48,943 nucleotides of DNA from Nostoc sp. NMS7 (GCF_017115085.1 NZ_JABXKJ010000082.1:1-48943), one strand, 5' to 3'; positions 35,001 to 42,114 are shown, counted from the first letter of the stretch. Numbers and translations: made by a program. Notes: generated from the sequence alone by a model not told the origin.

Positions 35001-35664
35001 CGGGGCTAAGTTCAGCAATCTTACTTTTGACAGCATCAGCATATTTACCAGTTGATTCAAAAAACTTATCCGTAATTGATAATGATTGGTTAAGTTCTAT
35101 AGTTTTATTGCTAAGATTGCTAATCTCTACCTTTAAATTAGCTATAGGCTCACTTTTCAGTCCTTGAGAGAAACTAGCATTGACACTGCTTAATGTAGAA
35201 ATAATAGTATCTTTATACTTATCAATTATTGGAACAATTTCAGCAATTTTTGCTGAAGCTATCTCAGCATAGTTCCCAGTGGATTGTAGAGAGTTTTCGG
35301 TAAGTAGTAAAGCATCAGATAACTGTTTACTTTTTTGGACTAAAGCATCAAAGACAACCCCTGTTTTATCAATAACAGCGCTTGTAGTATCTTTTGAAAA
35401 GATAGTGACTACACTAGCTAGTACTGCTGTCATTGCCGCACCATAAGCAGTGACTACGGGAACTAACTCGGCAATTTTATTTTTAGTTGCGTCAGTATAA
35501 TTGGCGGTAGATTGTAAAGAAGTGCTTGTATTTAATAAACTTTTGGAAAGGTTTGTACTTGATTTATTTAACCCTTCAAAAGCTAGTCCTGTGCTTTTTA
35601 TAACATCGCTAGCAGCATCTTTTGCTTCAATAATGATTTGAACTGTATTACTTGATGCTGGCAT
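26050..35664 (-). CDS. Phage tail tape measure protein (3204 residues)
   Basis: The extreme length, the location after the head-tail genes, and the composition identify a tape measure. Residues 1-310 contain four related units of about 80 residues, each with a core like LQSTGNYAEIASAKIAEIVP (seen at about 50, 125, 205 and 295). Hydrophobic membrane-like segments lie between about 1600 and 1950 (for example LLLLLAPLALFGALLAGLAF). Residues 1950-2900 are coiled coil (Lys/Glu/Ala-rich), with a repeat of about 77 residues near 2571 and 2648 (KDEDTIRETQLENQSRRGL and DIKDEDTVREAQLESQARRG). A tape measure sets tail length at about 0.15 nm per residue, so about 480 nm is predicted. It follows the triple hydrolase gene by four bases, so they are co-translated. 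Confidence 0.9.
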   Translation of the reverse strand: MPASSNTVQIIIEAKDAASDVIKSTGLAFEGLNKSSTNLSKSLLNTSTSLQSTANYTDATKNKIAELVPVVTAYGAAMTAVLASVVTIFSKDTTSAVIDKTGVVFDALVQKSKQLSDALLLTENSLQSTGNYAEIASAKIAEIVPIIDKYKDTIISTLSSVNASFSQGLKSEPIANLKVEISNLSNKTIELNQSLSITDKFFESTGKYADAVKSKIAELSPVINEYSAIAKSALAESLKTVSTPNEIREIAKSVNTKTISKGDSEVKTGNVSGSLSKEATTLNEVLSNTNKTFQSTVKYADEAKNKIVEIGPSAITSGAAIAVTTAGAIAGFYGLNSVIGQVKQVVGTPIAGNLIQGIGQQAIAATKELAPVKDLVTEIGSVAGSLGSGFTQKLFNLDTRSIGEQLNAGINLGVKNLADKVRNPLKEALGTFSNLDELSPEQLKQRRLNAQIANVSKTSGYSNANAPGGAKVFDQIDKTLALIYADRKIGEKLGQNLSTDLVKGFISNTPAKNLLSAPIQELINGSLTNAILKIPQQKLSASFGSILGTASTGANAIASKAGESLANKVFGGFEAEAKKSAGKDLIGNTFQGVGKKFTDEVGIGTKTPLPLPIIGNLRENAAPQVVAEAARVAVNFVLPEPLALVNELIDYDAAVEKLFDTVGIKGEIPGLKKLDAALGKAVSAGLGKGIDSGISNVLAPLIDNALDYVTKEFRTAGANAIASAASAFLPEYLKNVVKSSLLQSGTAGLIFDTLIDNLKPEKLLSNFSALDGVLENLETNVNSALTLVNSLLERLKTSIAGGIPGIANIIPSLKSGITEIFDFLTNGVTQVESVIQKLLISVFDGIELIKSLIPSLIGGVSNSIDIIQSSLSKSFVFIDNFLNELKAPGNFGQEYTVQIEFIQKQFVSLQSIAATTLSFIQEKVLVSTNSFVDFGNALQKAIVSISSFTSSVSNNIKNQIGQSLTSVIADIDRNAPNLAATFNNLIDGAIAGVGANGQGGFGKIFNGMIDNAKETIATVTPILTEFFASTESRFVQFVGQARQILGSIAGVLAQSLGKVVAFLLEDETQDFFKELSPEIKSAIQGIFGNTFSDLIGSVGANAAKSFIGGFIGAGIERIVPLINTVDAALLTVFDTLSSLPSKISEPLSQAAKIPAFLGEIDQPLVAFGKVNSLIETVTGSIVSATQSLGLFGQGISALQSASAAPFEFLIAQTVELREQLLSTQASLVATSNITNNLTGKQATDPTTAIQSLELPIKNAIADLRAGSLGLAGVTSGDLVPLFQQIAGEITAIGGNLTNAKDLSLDFAAALGTLNIPLSESRTEIGSILNGTISVETKLAQVLNISNAQVANWKSQGRLVTELQKRLEPFRAGNALAADAFSGVTSNVKEIYKEVGRQSGEKLLDPLLKQITEIYDYLKVNETEIISYFSVITDQILRMGLAVADAGKIVFSSIGGFAAEIPLYLFTTLANVVEAVGEAIKFTSEVLSPAIHFITELATFVRPLASEFLQMFVSMTVLSSAISVLGSAFGSVTRLVPGLNNVIYALDIRTNGVANQFINLTKVLGTGGGGFLILGKYLNSIPGASEAASLALGPLGGTLVGFIPTLADIGIQVAGLIILFPALGVFLSGLISALPTFITFVGTLASQNIFLAPLTPLFIKAAAGAELYADASTRGAVITAQFSGILKEVGRSIAGQILSFGILAGGAYLAFLAFDHFILQNQAFKEILESVVQGLGVLGEGIKIVFGSILGNAIVVATAFGIAVRLKLLLPITELIASTLAGWAIGVAGAIGGLATTLSALGLVEMAASASTAAVGFKALGIAMTEGTVKAAGFLATNGIVVTELFGVTAATGGATVGVATFATALYSAIAPLLLLLAPLALFGALLAGLAFAAYTVKLNGSREATEILTEQTQRLSERSLKVASELKKAGDVQAEANKRAVRLSDEQYKANEKLVNQAKGQRADLAQEVVELQSQLKDAVGDAEKAKREQLIADIQSKIKLLDSLVGNVQIKPVDLIRYGSAYEQLANLATAAEQAILKSSGDPAAFKQKAEELISSTQKQSEVGEISAEEAIRRYNLVATNANATSDIQQKAQEAITATFKRESDNRVAIVQAEQAAISAQLALGRVEYENNAAAIAEVQNSALKSRLDAEKDAHEVKMKQIQDEFDNQVFVNTSLLNQKEAAANIEAQRTADREAFLQGFTKAELGRVKAAIAANQSSDPNSRNAFQELAFIEKQNDLKEQQKQLELEIEASKVRQAENQKTAKDKPLDVDLEARKTLKEKIVQIEKDKTAALTSEQVRNARITSELTNQVAKNETDAAKLAADLRIKVKSGAISQELAAERQLTFAKKIELETQLRNVNDTYAESKKEIVRSYADTTKNLEDDNVKKQKIISTSPKDSDAFKSATADLTLNNTKIVNANKAKNKELALLEQKHGVEVSKINSDTLKNQAESEEKESSIPLKILERNQKKALDAVQAAQDARLGQVQQLENKGLLTHTQAEEEKTKATRINTAAQLNEERLRLKALQALPRPKNQEKAADFDATIRASQLKVQGLVKSSLDAELNLYHQHIATILENVKDEDTIRETQLENQSRRGLVSQNQVAEELARRKIVSLEKDYALETKDASKRKDLALQIEKAKTDLQNKHIATVIGDIKDEDTVREAQLESQARRGLIVQSQVNEELARRKVATLEKELALETSNLSKRKDLALQIEKAKTALLDAEIKTRQEKLELQNQKLKNQIDEQNQGLKRQGDLYAILVKALEQRNKLQEIAKDLNKTGTDYVVGELDVLSSIETSEYRKKELAEITASIKLRSLTLQQKFERESLANQFKLQELALEQEAIQNRIAQGNKVSDIAGTKADIAIAEADPRNKSEAGQAKIKALQLKLNSEYDVLGNLQDEAGLIGQKAVVQHASEKAQLAQLGMKQSLEEIKAEGDYANTLPPGKKQQAGRAIEQKVAQLFGQKNIQDLLNAGIADSRKLANNVFGTPNSPDILGAINPQLGGILDEVGANSQAGRAAIADTQQTFNKQYGNTQNITGAFTTGIAKTPFQLPLEVQRSQALSNQILKQANQPDGTDPRNKSILERNSQAETSFQARMDKFLGLQPEDKLKTGNLPDSSLKLPSPTERGSLLSLENSGKLFGEAIDKLLTYLKDQSSTSKKGGTSYNIKVEGGQKTATATGSGSDSSLENVLLFAKQMASA

Positions 35665-35668
35665 AAAT

Positions 35669-38600
35669 TCAAGTTTCGGGTGTTGGTTTTTTAATCAAGT
35701 TTGATAACTTTTCTTTAATGTGCGCGATCGCATCTGCGACTCTTTCAGGAGTTTCTGAGACAAAATCAGAAAAGTCAATTAGTTTCTCATCAACTGATTT
35801 AATGGTTTTAGAAATAGTACCTTGCCCTAAAAGTACGCCAGCTAATTTTCCTTCGTGTACTAATCTTTCTTTGAATTTTTCTTTGTTAGTTAAAGGTAAC
35901 TCTTTCTTGTTGGATTTCCGTTGAGCAATTTTAACTAATCGAGATGACCTTAAGTATGCGCGTTCTAAATCCTGTCCCAATCCGCCAACAGTTTGAGATA
36001 TGTTTCCTCTGCCTAATCTGGCTGATATTTTTCTAGGATCATATTTAGATTTACTCAATCGACACTTACGCCCAGGTGGTAGGCAGATATCACCACAGGG
36101 AACTCCAGTTTTACACCTTTTGGCAAAATCTAAATGGACTAGTTGCTTTTCTACGAGGAAGGCAGAGGGCAGAGGGCAGAGGGCAGAAGGTGGAAAATCT
36201 GAATCTATCCTCCTGCTTTTTACCTCCGACATTCTGCCTTCTTCACTGTCTCCCCGTTTCTTAACTCTGCGTTGAACTTCTTCTGGACTACCTTGGTAAT
36301 ACCCAAATGCTTCTCTTATTGAATCCCGGACTCGTTCATCCTTTAAGTAATCACTAGCACTTCCTCCAGAGACTGAACTAATCCACTGCTGTCTTGCGCC
36401 ATCTCCAAATACGGGTAAAGTTGATATTGGATCTCTGGGACTGACAATGGTTCTTTGACGACGTGAGACGTTTTCAGCAAAACCGAAGTGTGGTGTACCT
36501 AAATATACAGTGTTTACCCGCTCTAATACCTTTTTACCAGTGGGACTACCCTTCAACTCCATCCTGGATACTATCTCTAGAGCTTCCTTAGTTACTAACC
36601 CGCCGTTACAATGGGCGACAATGTTGATTTTCTTATCGCGGTTAACTAGGGTTTTACCGTCCGACGGGGAAACTGCGATCGCATGGGCATAGATTTGAGC
36701 CGCTAAGTCCACAGCATCTTGGTTGCGTTTACGAGTAAAGTTACGAACTATTCCGCCCACGCCGTTGATAACAGTACTGGCAATATTTGGCTCTCCTCCC
36801 CCAATTGGGCGGGGTGTACCAAATTCTTTGAGGTCAAAAGGGACAACGTAATTACTATGAGTGAACCAATAGTCTTTGGTGTTGGTGGGGTCTTTTTCTT
36901 GTTGCAGCATCGCTTTCATTTGCTCTGCACCATAACCCTCCCCTGATCCCACGGCAAAAGTAATATTATCTTGGTTAATTCGGGAACTCATTCGGGGTTT
37001 ACCATTGGGGAGCAATGTGGCAACGCCGTCTTTTTCCACTGGATGTTGAATGTTTAGTTTACTCGCTCTTTCTTCAGCAATTCTGGCTGACTCTGTAAAG
37101 CCCTCACGATAGCTCTGCTTGGCTGTTTCATAGTTTTTAATGGTTTGCCCCAAGAGGAATGCGCCCACAGCAGCCGCGCCCCAAGTTACAGGGGAGGAAC
37201 TTGCAAACTTGGCTAAAGCTTCTAGTTTTCGCCAAGTGTCGCCAGTATTTTTTAGGTTGCGTTTGGTAGTACGTTCAAGCGGTGTACCTCTTCCCGACAA
37301 TCCGCTTGCCGCTAACGCCCTAGTGCTAAATCCTTTGCGTCTGGTGATACCTTGGGTAATTCTGTCACGGGATTCTGGCTTTTGGTCGTAGAGTTGTAAT
37401 GTTCCTTGCAACTCCTTGATATTCATTGAACCATAGCCATAAATTCTTTTTTCTGATGCTTGTTTCCTGAGTTCCCGGATTGTGTAGGGTATTCCGGTTT
37501 TGGGGTTAATAATGTATTTAGATTTTACTGGAACATCTTCAGTTGTAGTTGTTTGAGTAACAGTTTGAGTAGTTGTTATTGGCACAGCACCTTGATTTTG
37601 TTCAAGTTTAAATTTAACGATTGATTGATTTAATCTAGATATTTCTGAAGGGCTAGCAATCTGTCCAATCTTCAATCGGCAAACATCGTTAGATGCAACA
37701 CAACTGCCACCGCAAGCTAAACCTTTACCGCACTTTTTTTTTACAAAACTCTTGTCTAGGCGATAATTTGCAATTAGTCCATTTGCCAACTCAGAACTAT
37801 CTAATTTGGCAGTCTTCTTACTTAGTTCATAACTGAGCTTACCATCTTTAAATGTAAAGTTTAATATCTTCCCTAAATTATCTTGAGCCATGCCAGTGAC
37901 AGTATTATCTAGGGAGATTTTAATTCCACCTATTCTGGCGATCGCTTTTCCGTAGCTTCGAGAAAGTAGAATTGAAAACTGTCTTTGAATTTGCTGTAAA
38001 GTATTAGAAGGAAGGAGAGGTGATGAGTCTGAATTTATCCTTTTTCCTTCTCTATCAAAATGACTTACTAATACTTTTTGAACACTTTTGTTGGGAACAG
38101 CATCACTCCAAATACTTTTGGAAACCTGTTGATTCCAAACGCCATTTTCAGGCACTTTATATGGAATTTCGGAAAAATATGAACTATGCCCTGTAACTTC
38201 TACAGGTATTTTGTTAGGCATTGTTTTGCCATATATCTTTTCTGTTGGGTCATGATGCGGGTCAATTAGACTAATTCCGGTTGGCGAAGTTAATCCAAAA
38301 TAGGGACTTCCAGCTACAGCAACCCTAACATCCTTAACACCCATCCTTTTTAAAATTTCTGCTGATTCTCTAATGGGCATTCCACCGCCGGACTGCCCAA
38401 TTAAATTTATGGGTAAATGAGGATTTTTTTGGTGATAAGCATAAGCACGGGCAGCAGTCCTAACGGCTATTTCACTACGCCCTTTAGTAATGTTATCTTT
38501 TAATAAAGCTGAGACAGTTTTTCTAATAAATCTAGGGCTAGTGACTACATCACCTTTAGAAAAAGAAACATCTTGTTCGGGAGCTTCAATAGCTACAACA

Positions 38601-40111
38601 TGATGATCGGGCAACATTTTACTAATTTGCTGTCCCATGTGGTCGCCTTCAAGCCCATTTATTGCCCCAATCCCTCCAACAAAAAAGGTAATCTGTTTTG
38701 CTGGTTTATTGAGGTTAATATTTTCTACACCAGATTTAATTTTACTTCCAGGTAGTTGTTGGTCATCAATTGAGCGGAATCCAGCAAACGGTTTATCTAA
38801 GGCTTGATAAGTCTTAGCTTGCTGCATTGCTAACTCGGCTGATTTAGGGAATCCCATTTGAAATCTAACTTTTTGAACGCCATAAGCAGCCGCAGGGATA
38901 CCCACAATAGCTGCACCCATTGCCAGCCCAGTAGTGACAGCTAAACGATTAGGACTTCCTGTTTGCAACTTTCCACCGCTTTTGCCCTCTGCTTTACAAA
39001 TAAATTTTTGCGGAATACAGATATCTCCACAATTTTTACCGACTTTACAAATAGCTTTATCAAGTTTAGTGAAGGCAGAAGGTGAAGAATCTGAATCTAT
39101 CCTCCTGCCTTCTACCTCCGACCTTCTGCCTTTTTCATCTTCCCTTCTGCCATCTGCCTTCGACCTTCTGCCTTCCTCTGGAGTAATCCGGTTCTTAATA
39201 AAATCCCTAAAATCATTATCAGCAAAATAACTATTTTGTCCGTGGTCGAGAACATTATTAAAACTTTTGCCATTTACTCCCCGTCCACCAGATAATTTAA
39301 GAATCTTGTCGTGCGAACTTGTAGTAGTAACTAAATCACCAGTTCCAGGGATTAGTCCAACATCAGGGCTACCTATGGCAGTAGTTTTGATTTTAATCCC
39401 TGCTTTATCTAAGATTTCATGAGCTTCTTGAACTACTAAACCTCCTCCAGAATGTCCAACTAGGTGATATTCTTTATCTGGATTCGCTTTTTTATAAGCA
39501 ATAACTTTAGCTGCTACTTTCACAGCTGTGGGGTTATAACCTGTTTTTGCTACTGTTTTGATAAATAAATTTCTCGCTTCGTTAGCAGATTGTCTTGTAG
39601 TAACCCTATCTACTGGTCGAGTCGGAACGTTAAACTCTGCATAAGATTGCGGTTCAATATAAAGTCCTTTTACTCCTAAAGATTCAATATTCTTTTTCAA
39701 TACTTCACTTTCGGAGTAGGCATCTTTTGTCCCAAACCCACCAACAGTTAAAATTGCTGTTTTGGTATCTGCCCCTAGATGGGGTGCTTTGATATTTTTA
39801 GATTCATTTTTAGCGCGTAATGCAGAAGTAGCAAAATTTTCTTGATATTTTTTTCTAATGTCCTGTAATTTTGCTGCACCCAAAACACCTAATCCCGCCG
39901 CAACTGTTGCTGTTCCCAATGCGCCACCAATTCCTAACCCAGCAATGATGCGCCCAGTGTGGTTAGCTTGAACACCTGGGGATTTTAAACTAGAGCCAAC
40001 AGCACATTTACTCTTTTTAGGGATGCAGATTTTACCACAGGGTTTACCCTCTTTGCATTTAATAGCGTCGAGGGTCAATTTTTTAGACTCTAGATAAGCG
40101 GTTAATGACAT
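35669..40111 (-). CDS. Triple alpha/beta-hydrolase protein with four cysteine-tag motifs
   Basis: This 1480-residue protein carries the four-cysteine motif C-x5-C-G-x2-C-[IVL]-x5-C at residues 19-36, about 360, 794 and 1342. Between them lie three lipase-like domains. Domain 1 has the nucleophile elbow GHSGG at about 220, an Asp near 273 (SHDKIL) and a His near 290 (DHGQNSYF). Domain 2 has GQSGG at about 572, with Asp in HHDPTEK and His in GHSSYF. Domain 3 has AHCNGG at about 1165, with Cys in place of Ser and no clear His. Each motif follows a similar L-D-x-A-x-x-C lead. Heptad repeats are translated in at least three linkers. Enzymes with this fold cut esters or amides; the substrate here is unknown. 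Confidence 0.75.
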   Translation of the reverse strand: MSLTAYLESKKLTLDAIKCKEGKPCGKICIPKKSKCAVGSSLKSPGVQANHTGRIIAGLGIGGALGTATVAAGLGVLGAAKLQDIRKKYQENFATSALRAKNESKNIKAPHLGADTKTAILTVGGFGTKDAYSESEVLKKNIESLGVKGLYIEPQSYAEFNVPTRPVDRVTTRQSANEARNLFIKTVAKTGYNPTAVKVAAKVIAYKKANPDKEYHLVGHSGGGLVVQEAHEILDKAGIKIKTTAIGSPDVGLIPGTGDLVTTTSSHDKILKLSGGRGVNGKSFNNVLDHGQNSYFADNDFRDFIKNRITPEEGRRSKADGRREDEKGRRSEVEGRRIDSDSSPSAFTKLDKAICKVGKNCGDICIPQKFICKAEGKSGGKLQTGSPNRLAVTTGLAMGAAIVGIPAAAYGVQKVRFQMGFPKSAELAMQQAKTYQALDKPFAGFRSIDDQQLPGSKIKSGVENINLNKPAKQITFFVGGIGAINGLEGDHMGQQISKMLPDHHVVAIEAPEQDVSFSKGDVVTSPRFIRKTVSALLKDNITKGRSEIAVRTAARAYAYHQKNPHLPINLIGQSGGGMPIRESAEILKRMGVKDVRVAVAGSPYFGLTSPTGISLIDPHHDPTEKIYGKTMPNKIPVEVTGHSSYFSEIPYKVPENGVWNQQVSKSIWSDAVPNKSVQKVLVSHFDREGKRINSDSSPLLPSNTLQQIQRQFSILLSRSYGKAIARIGGIKISLDNTVTGMAQDNLGKILNFTFKDGKLSYELSKKTAKLDSSELANGLIANYRLDKSFVKKKCGKGLACGGSCVASNDVCRLKIGQIASPSEISRLNQSIVKFKLEQNQGAVPITTTQTVTQTTTTEDVPVKSKYIINPKTGIPYTIRELRKQASEKRIYGYGSMNIKELQGTLQLYDQKPESRDRITQGITRRKGFSTRALAASGLSGRGTPLERTTKRNLKNTGDTWRKLEALAKFASSSPVTWGAAAVGAFLLGQTIKNYETAKQSYREGFTESARIAEERASKLNIQHPVEKDGVATLLPNGKPRMSSRINQDNITFAVGSGEGYGAEQMKAMLQQEKDPTNTKDYWFTHSNYVVPFDLKEFGTPRPIGGGEPNIASTVINGVGGIVRNFTRKRNQDAVDLAAQIYAHAIAVSPSDGKTLVNRDKKINIVAHCNGGLVTKEALEIVSRMELKGSPTGKKVLERVNTVYLGTPHFGFAENVSRRQRTIVSPRDPISTLPVFGDGARQQWISSVSGGSASDYLKDERVRDSIREAFGYYQGSPEEVQRRVKKRGDSEEGRMSEVKSRRIDSDFPPSALCPLPSAFLVEKQLVHLDFAKRCKTGVPCGDICLPPGRKCRLSKSKYDPRKISARLGRGNISQTVGGLGQDLERAYLRSSRLVKIAQRKSNKKELPLTNKEKFKERLVHEGKLAGVLLGQGTISKTIKSVDEKLIDFSDFVSETPERVADAIAHIKEKLSNLIKKPTPET
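36158..36244. repeat. In-frame heptad stem-loop (GGCAGAG type) inside the hydrolase gene
   Basis: GGCAGAG heptads and a complementary arm enclose GAATCTGAATC. Translated leftward, they give the linker that contains IDSDFPPSA, just before the fourth cysteine motif. The same core is found at 39068-39180 and partly at 38006-38055. Confidence 0.85.
38006..38055. repeat. Degenerate in-frame repeat, same core as the hydrolase-gene elements
   Basis: AGAAGGAAGGAG, then GAGTCTGAATTT and CCTTTTTCCTTCTC, is a shorter relative of the GGCAGAN elements at 36158 and 39068. It encodes the INSDSSPLLPS linker between the second hydrolase domain and what follows. Confidence 0.6.
39068..39180. repeat. In-frame heptad stem-loop (GGCAGAA type) inside the hydrolase gene
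   Basis: GGCAGAA, GGTGAAG, core GAATCTGAATC, and a long CTTCTGC arm. The in-frame peptide is Arg/Glu/Asp-rich and ends IDSDSSPSAFTKLDKAI directly before the second cysteine motif. The match with the 36158 copy suggests that an element was carried along when the domains duplicated, or inserted twice at equal linkers. Confidence 0.85.
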
Positions 40112-40116
40112 ATCTT

Positions 40117-40263
40117 AATGAAGTCGGAATTAGGAAGCCGGAAGTATAAGAGAGAGGAAGTTAACCGTTCGTCGTTCGCCAGAGTTAAAGAAGTGGACTT
40201 TGCTGAAAGCAAAGTAAAAGAATTTCTTTCTTTACTTCCGACTTCCGACCTCCAACTTCCGAC
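40117..40263. repeat. Heptad stem-loop element, TCGGAAG type, with an inner palindrome
   Basis: AGTCGGAATTAGGAAGCCGGAAG at one end and CTTCCGA heptads at the other close a loop that contains ACTTTGCT-GAA-AGCAAAGT, a second hairpin. It fills the gap between the glycine-rich gene and the hydrolase gene. Confidence 0.85.
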
Positions 40264-40264
40264 T

Positions 40265-41380
40265 TCATTTCGGTTTTTTCTTACGTTTTGTAACTGTTTG
40301 GTCAGACTCAAAACCGGGGGTTTTCTTGCTTGGCGGTAAGCTTGCAGGAGGGACTGGAGTTACGGTGACAGGTGTACGTGATGATTTTCCTTTCTCTTGA
40401 ATAGGTTTAGGGTGAATACGTGTAGCTTCTTCTTCTGCGATGTTTGTTGGCTTGGTTGCAGTTTGTGCTTTCTTGCCAAAGAACGTTTCCTTTACAGCCC
40501 TTGCAGTTGTACTAGCAGTATTTTTAGCAGTTGCCTTTATATCTGCACCTGCTGCCTTTAAGTGACCCCCAGCTACCCTTGCGGCATTTTCTGCTCCTCC
40601 AGCAGCAGCGCCCACTGCTGCCCCAACACTAGCCCCGGCAGTCGCCCCCACAATTCCTCTCCGTTGAATTCGGGCGCTAGATTGATAACCTGACCCAGAA
40701 GGAACGCTTGTTTCAGCATTGCCAAGGTGCTTATCCATTTCTTTAGCCGCCTTAAAACCCGTCTTCAAGCTTTCCTTAGCAGCACCTAAACCTGCTTTGA
40801 TCTCACCATGCCCTTCAGTTGCCGCCCTATTGAGCCGAGCACCAACTGCTTTACCTCCAGTTGCCAGATTTTTCCGGTTGAGATAAGCAAGTCCACCAAC
40901 GGCCGCCGCGCCTCCAACAGCCGCCGCGCCTCCAACAATACCTCCCACTAGTGCGCCGCCACCACCACTTTTAAGTTTCCCCCCTGTTGCTCCCCCTCCT
41001 CCATATTTGCGGCAGATAGCACCCTTTGGTAAACAAATCTTTCCACAAGGGGTTCCACCCTTAGTACAACGAACTTGGGCATCAACTCGGATTAATCCAA
41101 AGGTATATTCGTAAGGGGAGACGCTATCGGTTTTTATACCGTATCCATTCAACAATCCTTGGGCGTAGTCATTTAAGAGTAAAGTTTCCTCTTCATGATG
41201 GACAAAACCCAAACTTTCTTCATCAAAGGCGTAAGTATACAAATTTCCAGCGCTAATCAAGTTCCCGTGAATTACTCCGTGATTATCTTCACTTGCTGTT
41301 AATACTTGGACTGGTGCGTCAAATTCTTCTACAAAAATATCCGCGATGGCACTATTTCTTTCTTCAATCTCAGTTACCAT
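40265..41380 (-). CDS. Cysteine-tagged glycine/alanine-rich protein with glycine-zipper segments
   Basis: Residues 1-105 form an acidic alpha/beta domain (DNHGVIHGNLISAGNLYTYA). The cysteine motif follows at about 107-127 (CTKGGTPCGKICLPKGAIC). Residues 128-175 and 240-265 are Gly/Ala-rich with G-x3-G spacing (GGGGALVGGIVGGAAAVGGA; GATAGASVGAAVGAAAGGAE), as in glycine-zipper membrane segments. A lysine-rich end (TVTKRKKKPK) follows. The start overlaps the stop of the upstream JAMM-like gene (ATGGTAACTGA), so both are co-translated. It could insert into a membrane when the phage enters or assemble in the virion. No family name is known to me. Confidence 0.65.
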   Translation of the reverse strand: MVTEIEERNSAIADIFVEEFDAPVQVLTASEDNHGVIHGNLISAGNLYTYAFDEESLGFVHHEEETLLLNDYAQGLLNGYGIKTDSVSPYEYTFGLIRVDAQVRCTKGGTPCGKICLPKGAICRKYGGGGATGGKLKSGGGGALVGGIVGGAAAVGGAAAVGGLAYLNRKNLATGGKAVGARLNRAATEGHGEIKAGLGAAKESLKTGFKAAKEMDKHLGNAETSVPSGSGYQSSARIQRRGIVGATAGASVGAAVGAAAGGAENAARVAGGHLKAAGADIKATAKNTASTTARAVKETFFGKKAQTATKPTNIAEEEATRIHPKPIQEKGKSSRTPVTVTPVPPASLPPSKKTPGFESDQTVTKRKKKPK

Positions 41381-42047
41381 GAATTTCCTTCCTTGAGTAA
41401 GTCATTCCTAATTGATTTGCCGTTCGTTTAATTACTTCGTGATGATAATTAGCTTCCGCTTGGTCTATTCTGGTTTTCCCTAAAAGGATGTTGGTTACAG
41501 ATTCTTTATAAACTTGTTTTTCGTATTTTTTATAAGTTGGTTGAACTTGGCGTTGCCAATACTCGCCATTCCATCCAGTACTGGGAGGTTTCAGAGAGTG
41601 CCTGTATCCACTAGATACGGCTTTAATTTCTCCCATATTTGCTCTGCATGCTACTTCTACATCACTTGATGAAAAGCTTAATCCTTTACTTCTAGCATCG
41701 GTTTTACTCCATCCTAAATTGGGGTGATTGTGAGTGACGATCGCACCTTGCATCTGTTGTAAATCACTAGGGGATAAATAAACACTGGTCGAATCACCTC
41801 TTTTGGAAACTAAGATTCTGCCGGTAATTGGGTTAAGTGCGATCGCTCTTTCATTGGGTAAATCTTTAATCTTATTTTCTACTTGTTCGACAAATTTATT
41901 TAATTGCTGCGAACTTAACTTACATTTATGATTTCTGGGAATGCAAGCGCCTCCGCATTGCTTTGATTTGTTGCTGCACTTGGGTTTTAGATTGCTGGTA
42001 TCCTTGCGAATTTCTAGGTAGGTTTTTAGCCTCGTTATCGTTTTCAT
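41370..42047 (-). CDS. Cysteine-tagged JAMM/MPN-like putative metallopeptidase
   Basis: Residues 24-42 hold the cysteine motif (CSNKSKQCGGACIPRNHKC). A JAMM-like metal site follows: candidate E66 (NERAIALN), H106 and H108 (VTHNHPNLG), and S-x2-D at 126-129 (FSSSD). JAMM enzymes bind zinc through E, H, H, D and cut isopeptide bonds of ubiquitin-like proteins. The gap between HxH and SxxD is longer here (17 against about 7), so activity is uncertain. The N-terminus (KTYLEIRKDTS) resembles that of the hydrolase protein (TAYLESKKLTL). Translation overlaps the next gene. A putative phage-encoded isopeptidase or toxin-type effector. Confidence 0.65.
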   Translation of the reverse strand: MKTITRLKTYLEIRKDTSNLKPKCSNKSKQCGGACIPRNHKCKLSSQQLNKFVEQVENKIKDLPNERAIALNPITGRILVSKRGDSTSVYLSPSDLQQMQGAIVTHNHPNLGWSKTDARSKGLSFSSSDVEVACRANMGEIKAVSSGYRHSLKPPSTGWNGEYWQRQVQPTYKKYEKQVYKESVTNILLGKTRIDQAEANYHHEVIKRTANQLGMTYSRKEIHGN

Positions 42048-42114
42048 TCAACACACCAGCAAAGATATTTCCCGTTAGGTGGCTATCGTCAATTGTGAAT
42101 CCTTTAGTCTCCAT
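41926..42114 (-). CDS. Short ORF overlapping the start of the JAMM-like gene
   Basis: The ATG overlaps the stop of the upstream gene (ATGGAGACTAA), as expected for a real coupled gene. The 62-residue product (METKGFTIDDSHLTGNIFAG start) then runs for about 40 codons in a different frame over the beginning of the JAMM-like gene. It could be a small gene, a leader for coupling, or the first part of a frameshifted product. Confidence 0.35.
   Translation of the reverse strand: METKGFTIDDSHLTGNIFAGVLNENDNEAKNLPRNSQGYQQSKTQVQQQIKAMRRRLHSQKS

Noticed and set aside
40102..40311. 69-codon leftward frame between the glycine-rich and hydrolase genes
   Set aside because: Mostly translated repeat element; no coding signal apart from the open frame.
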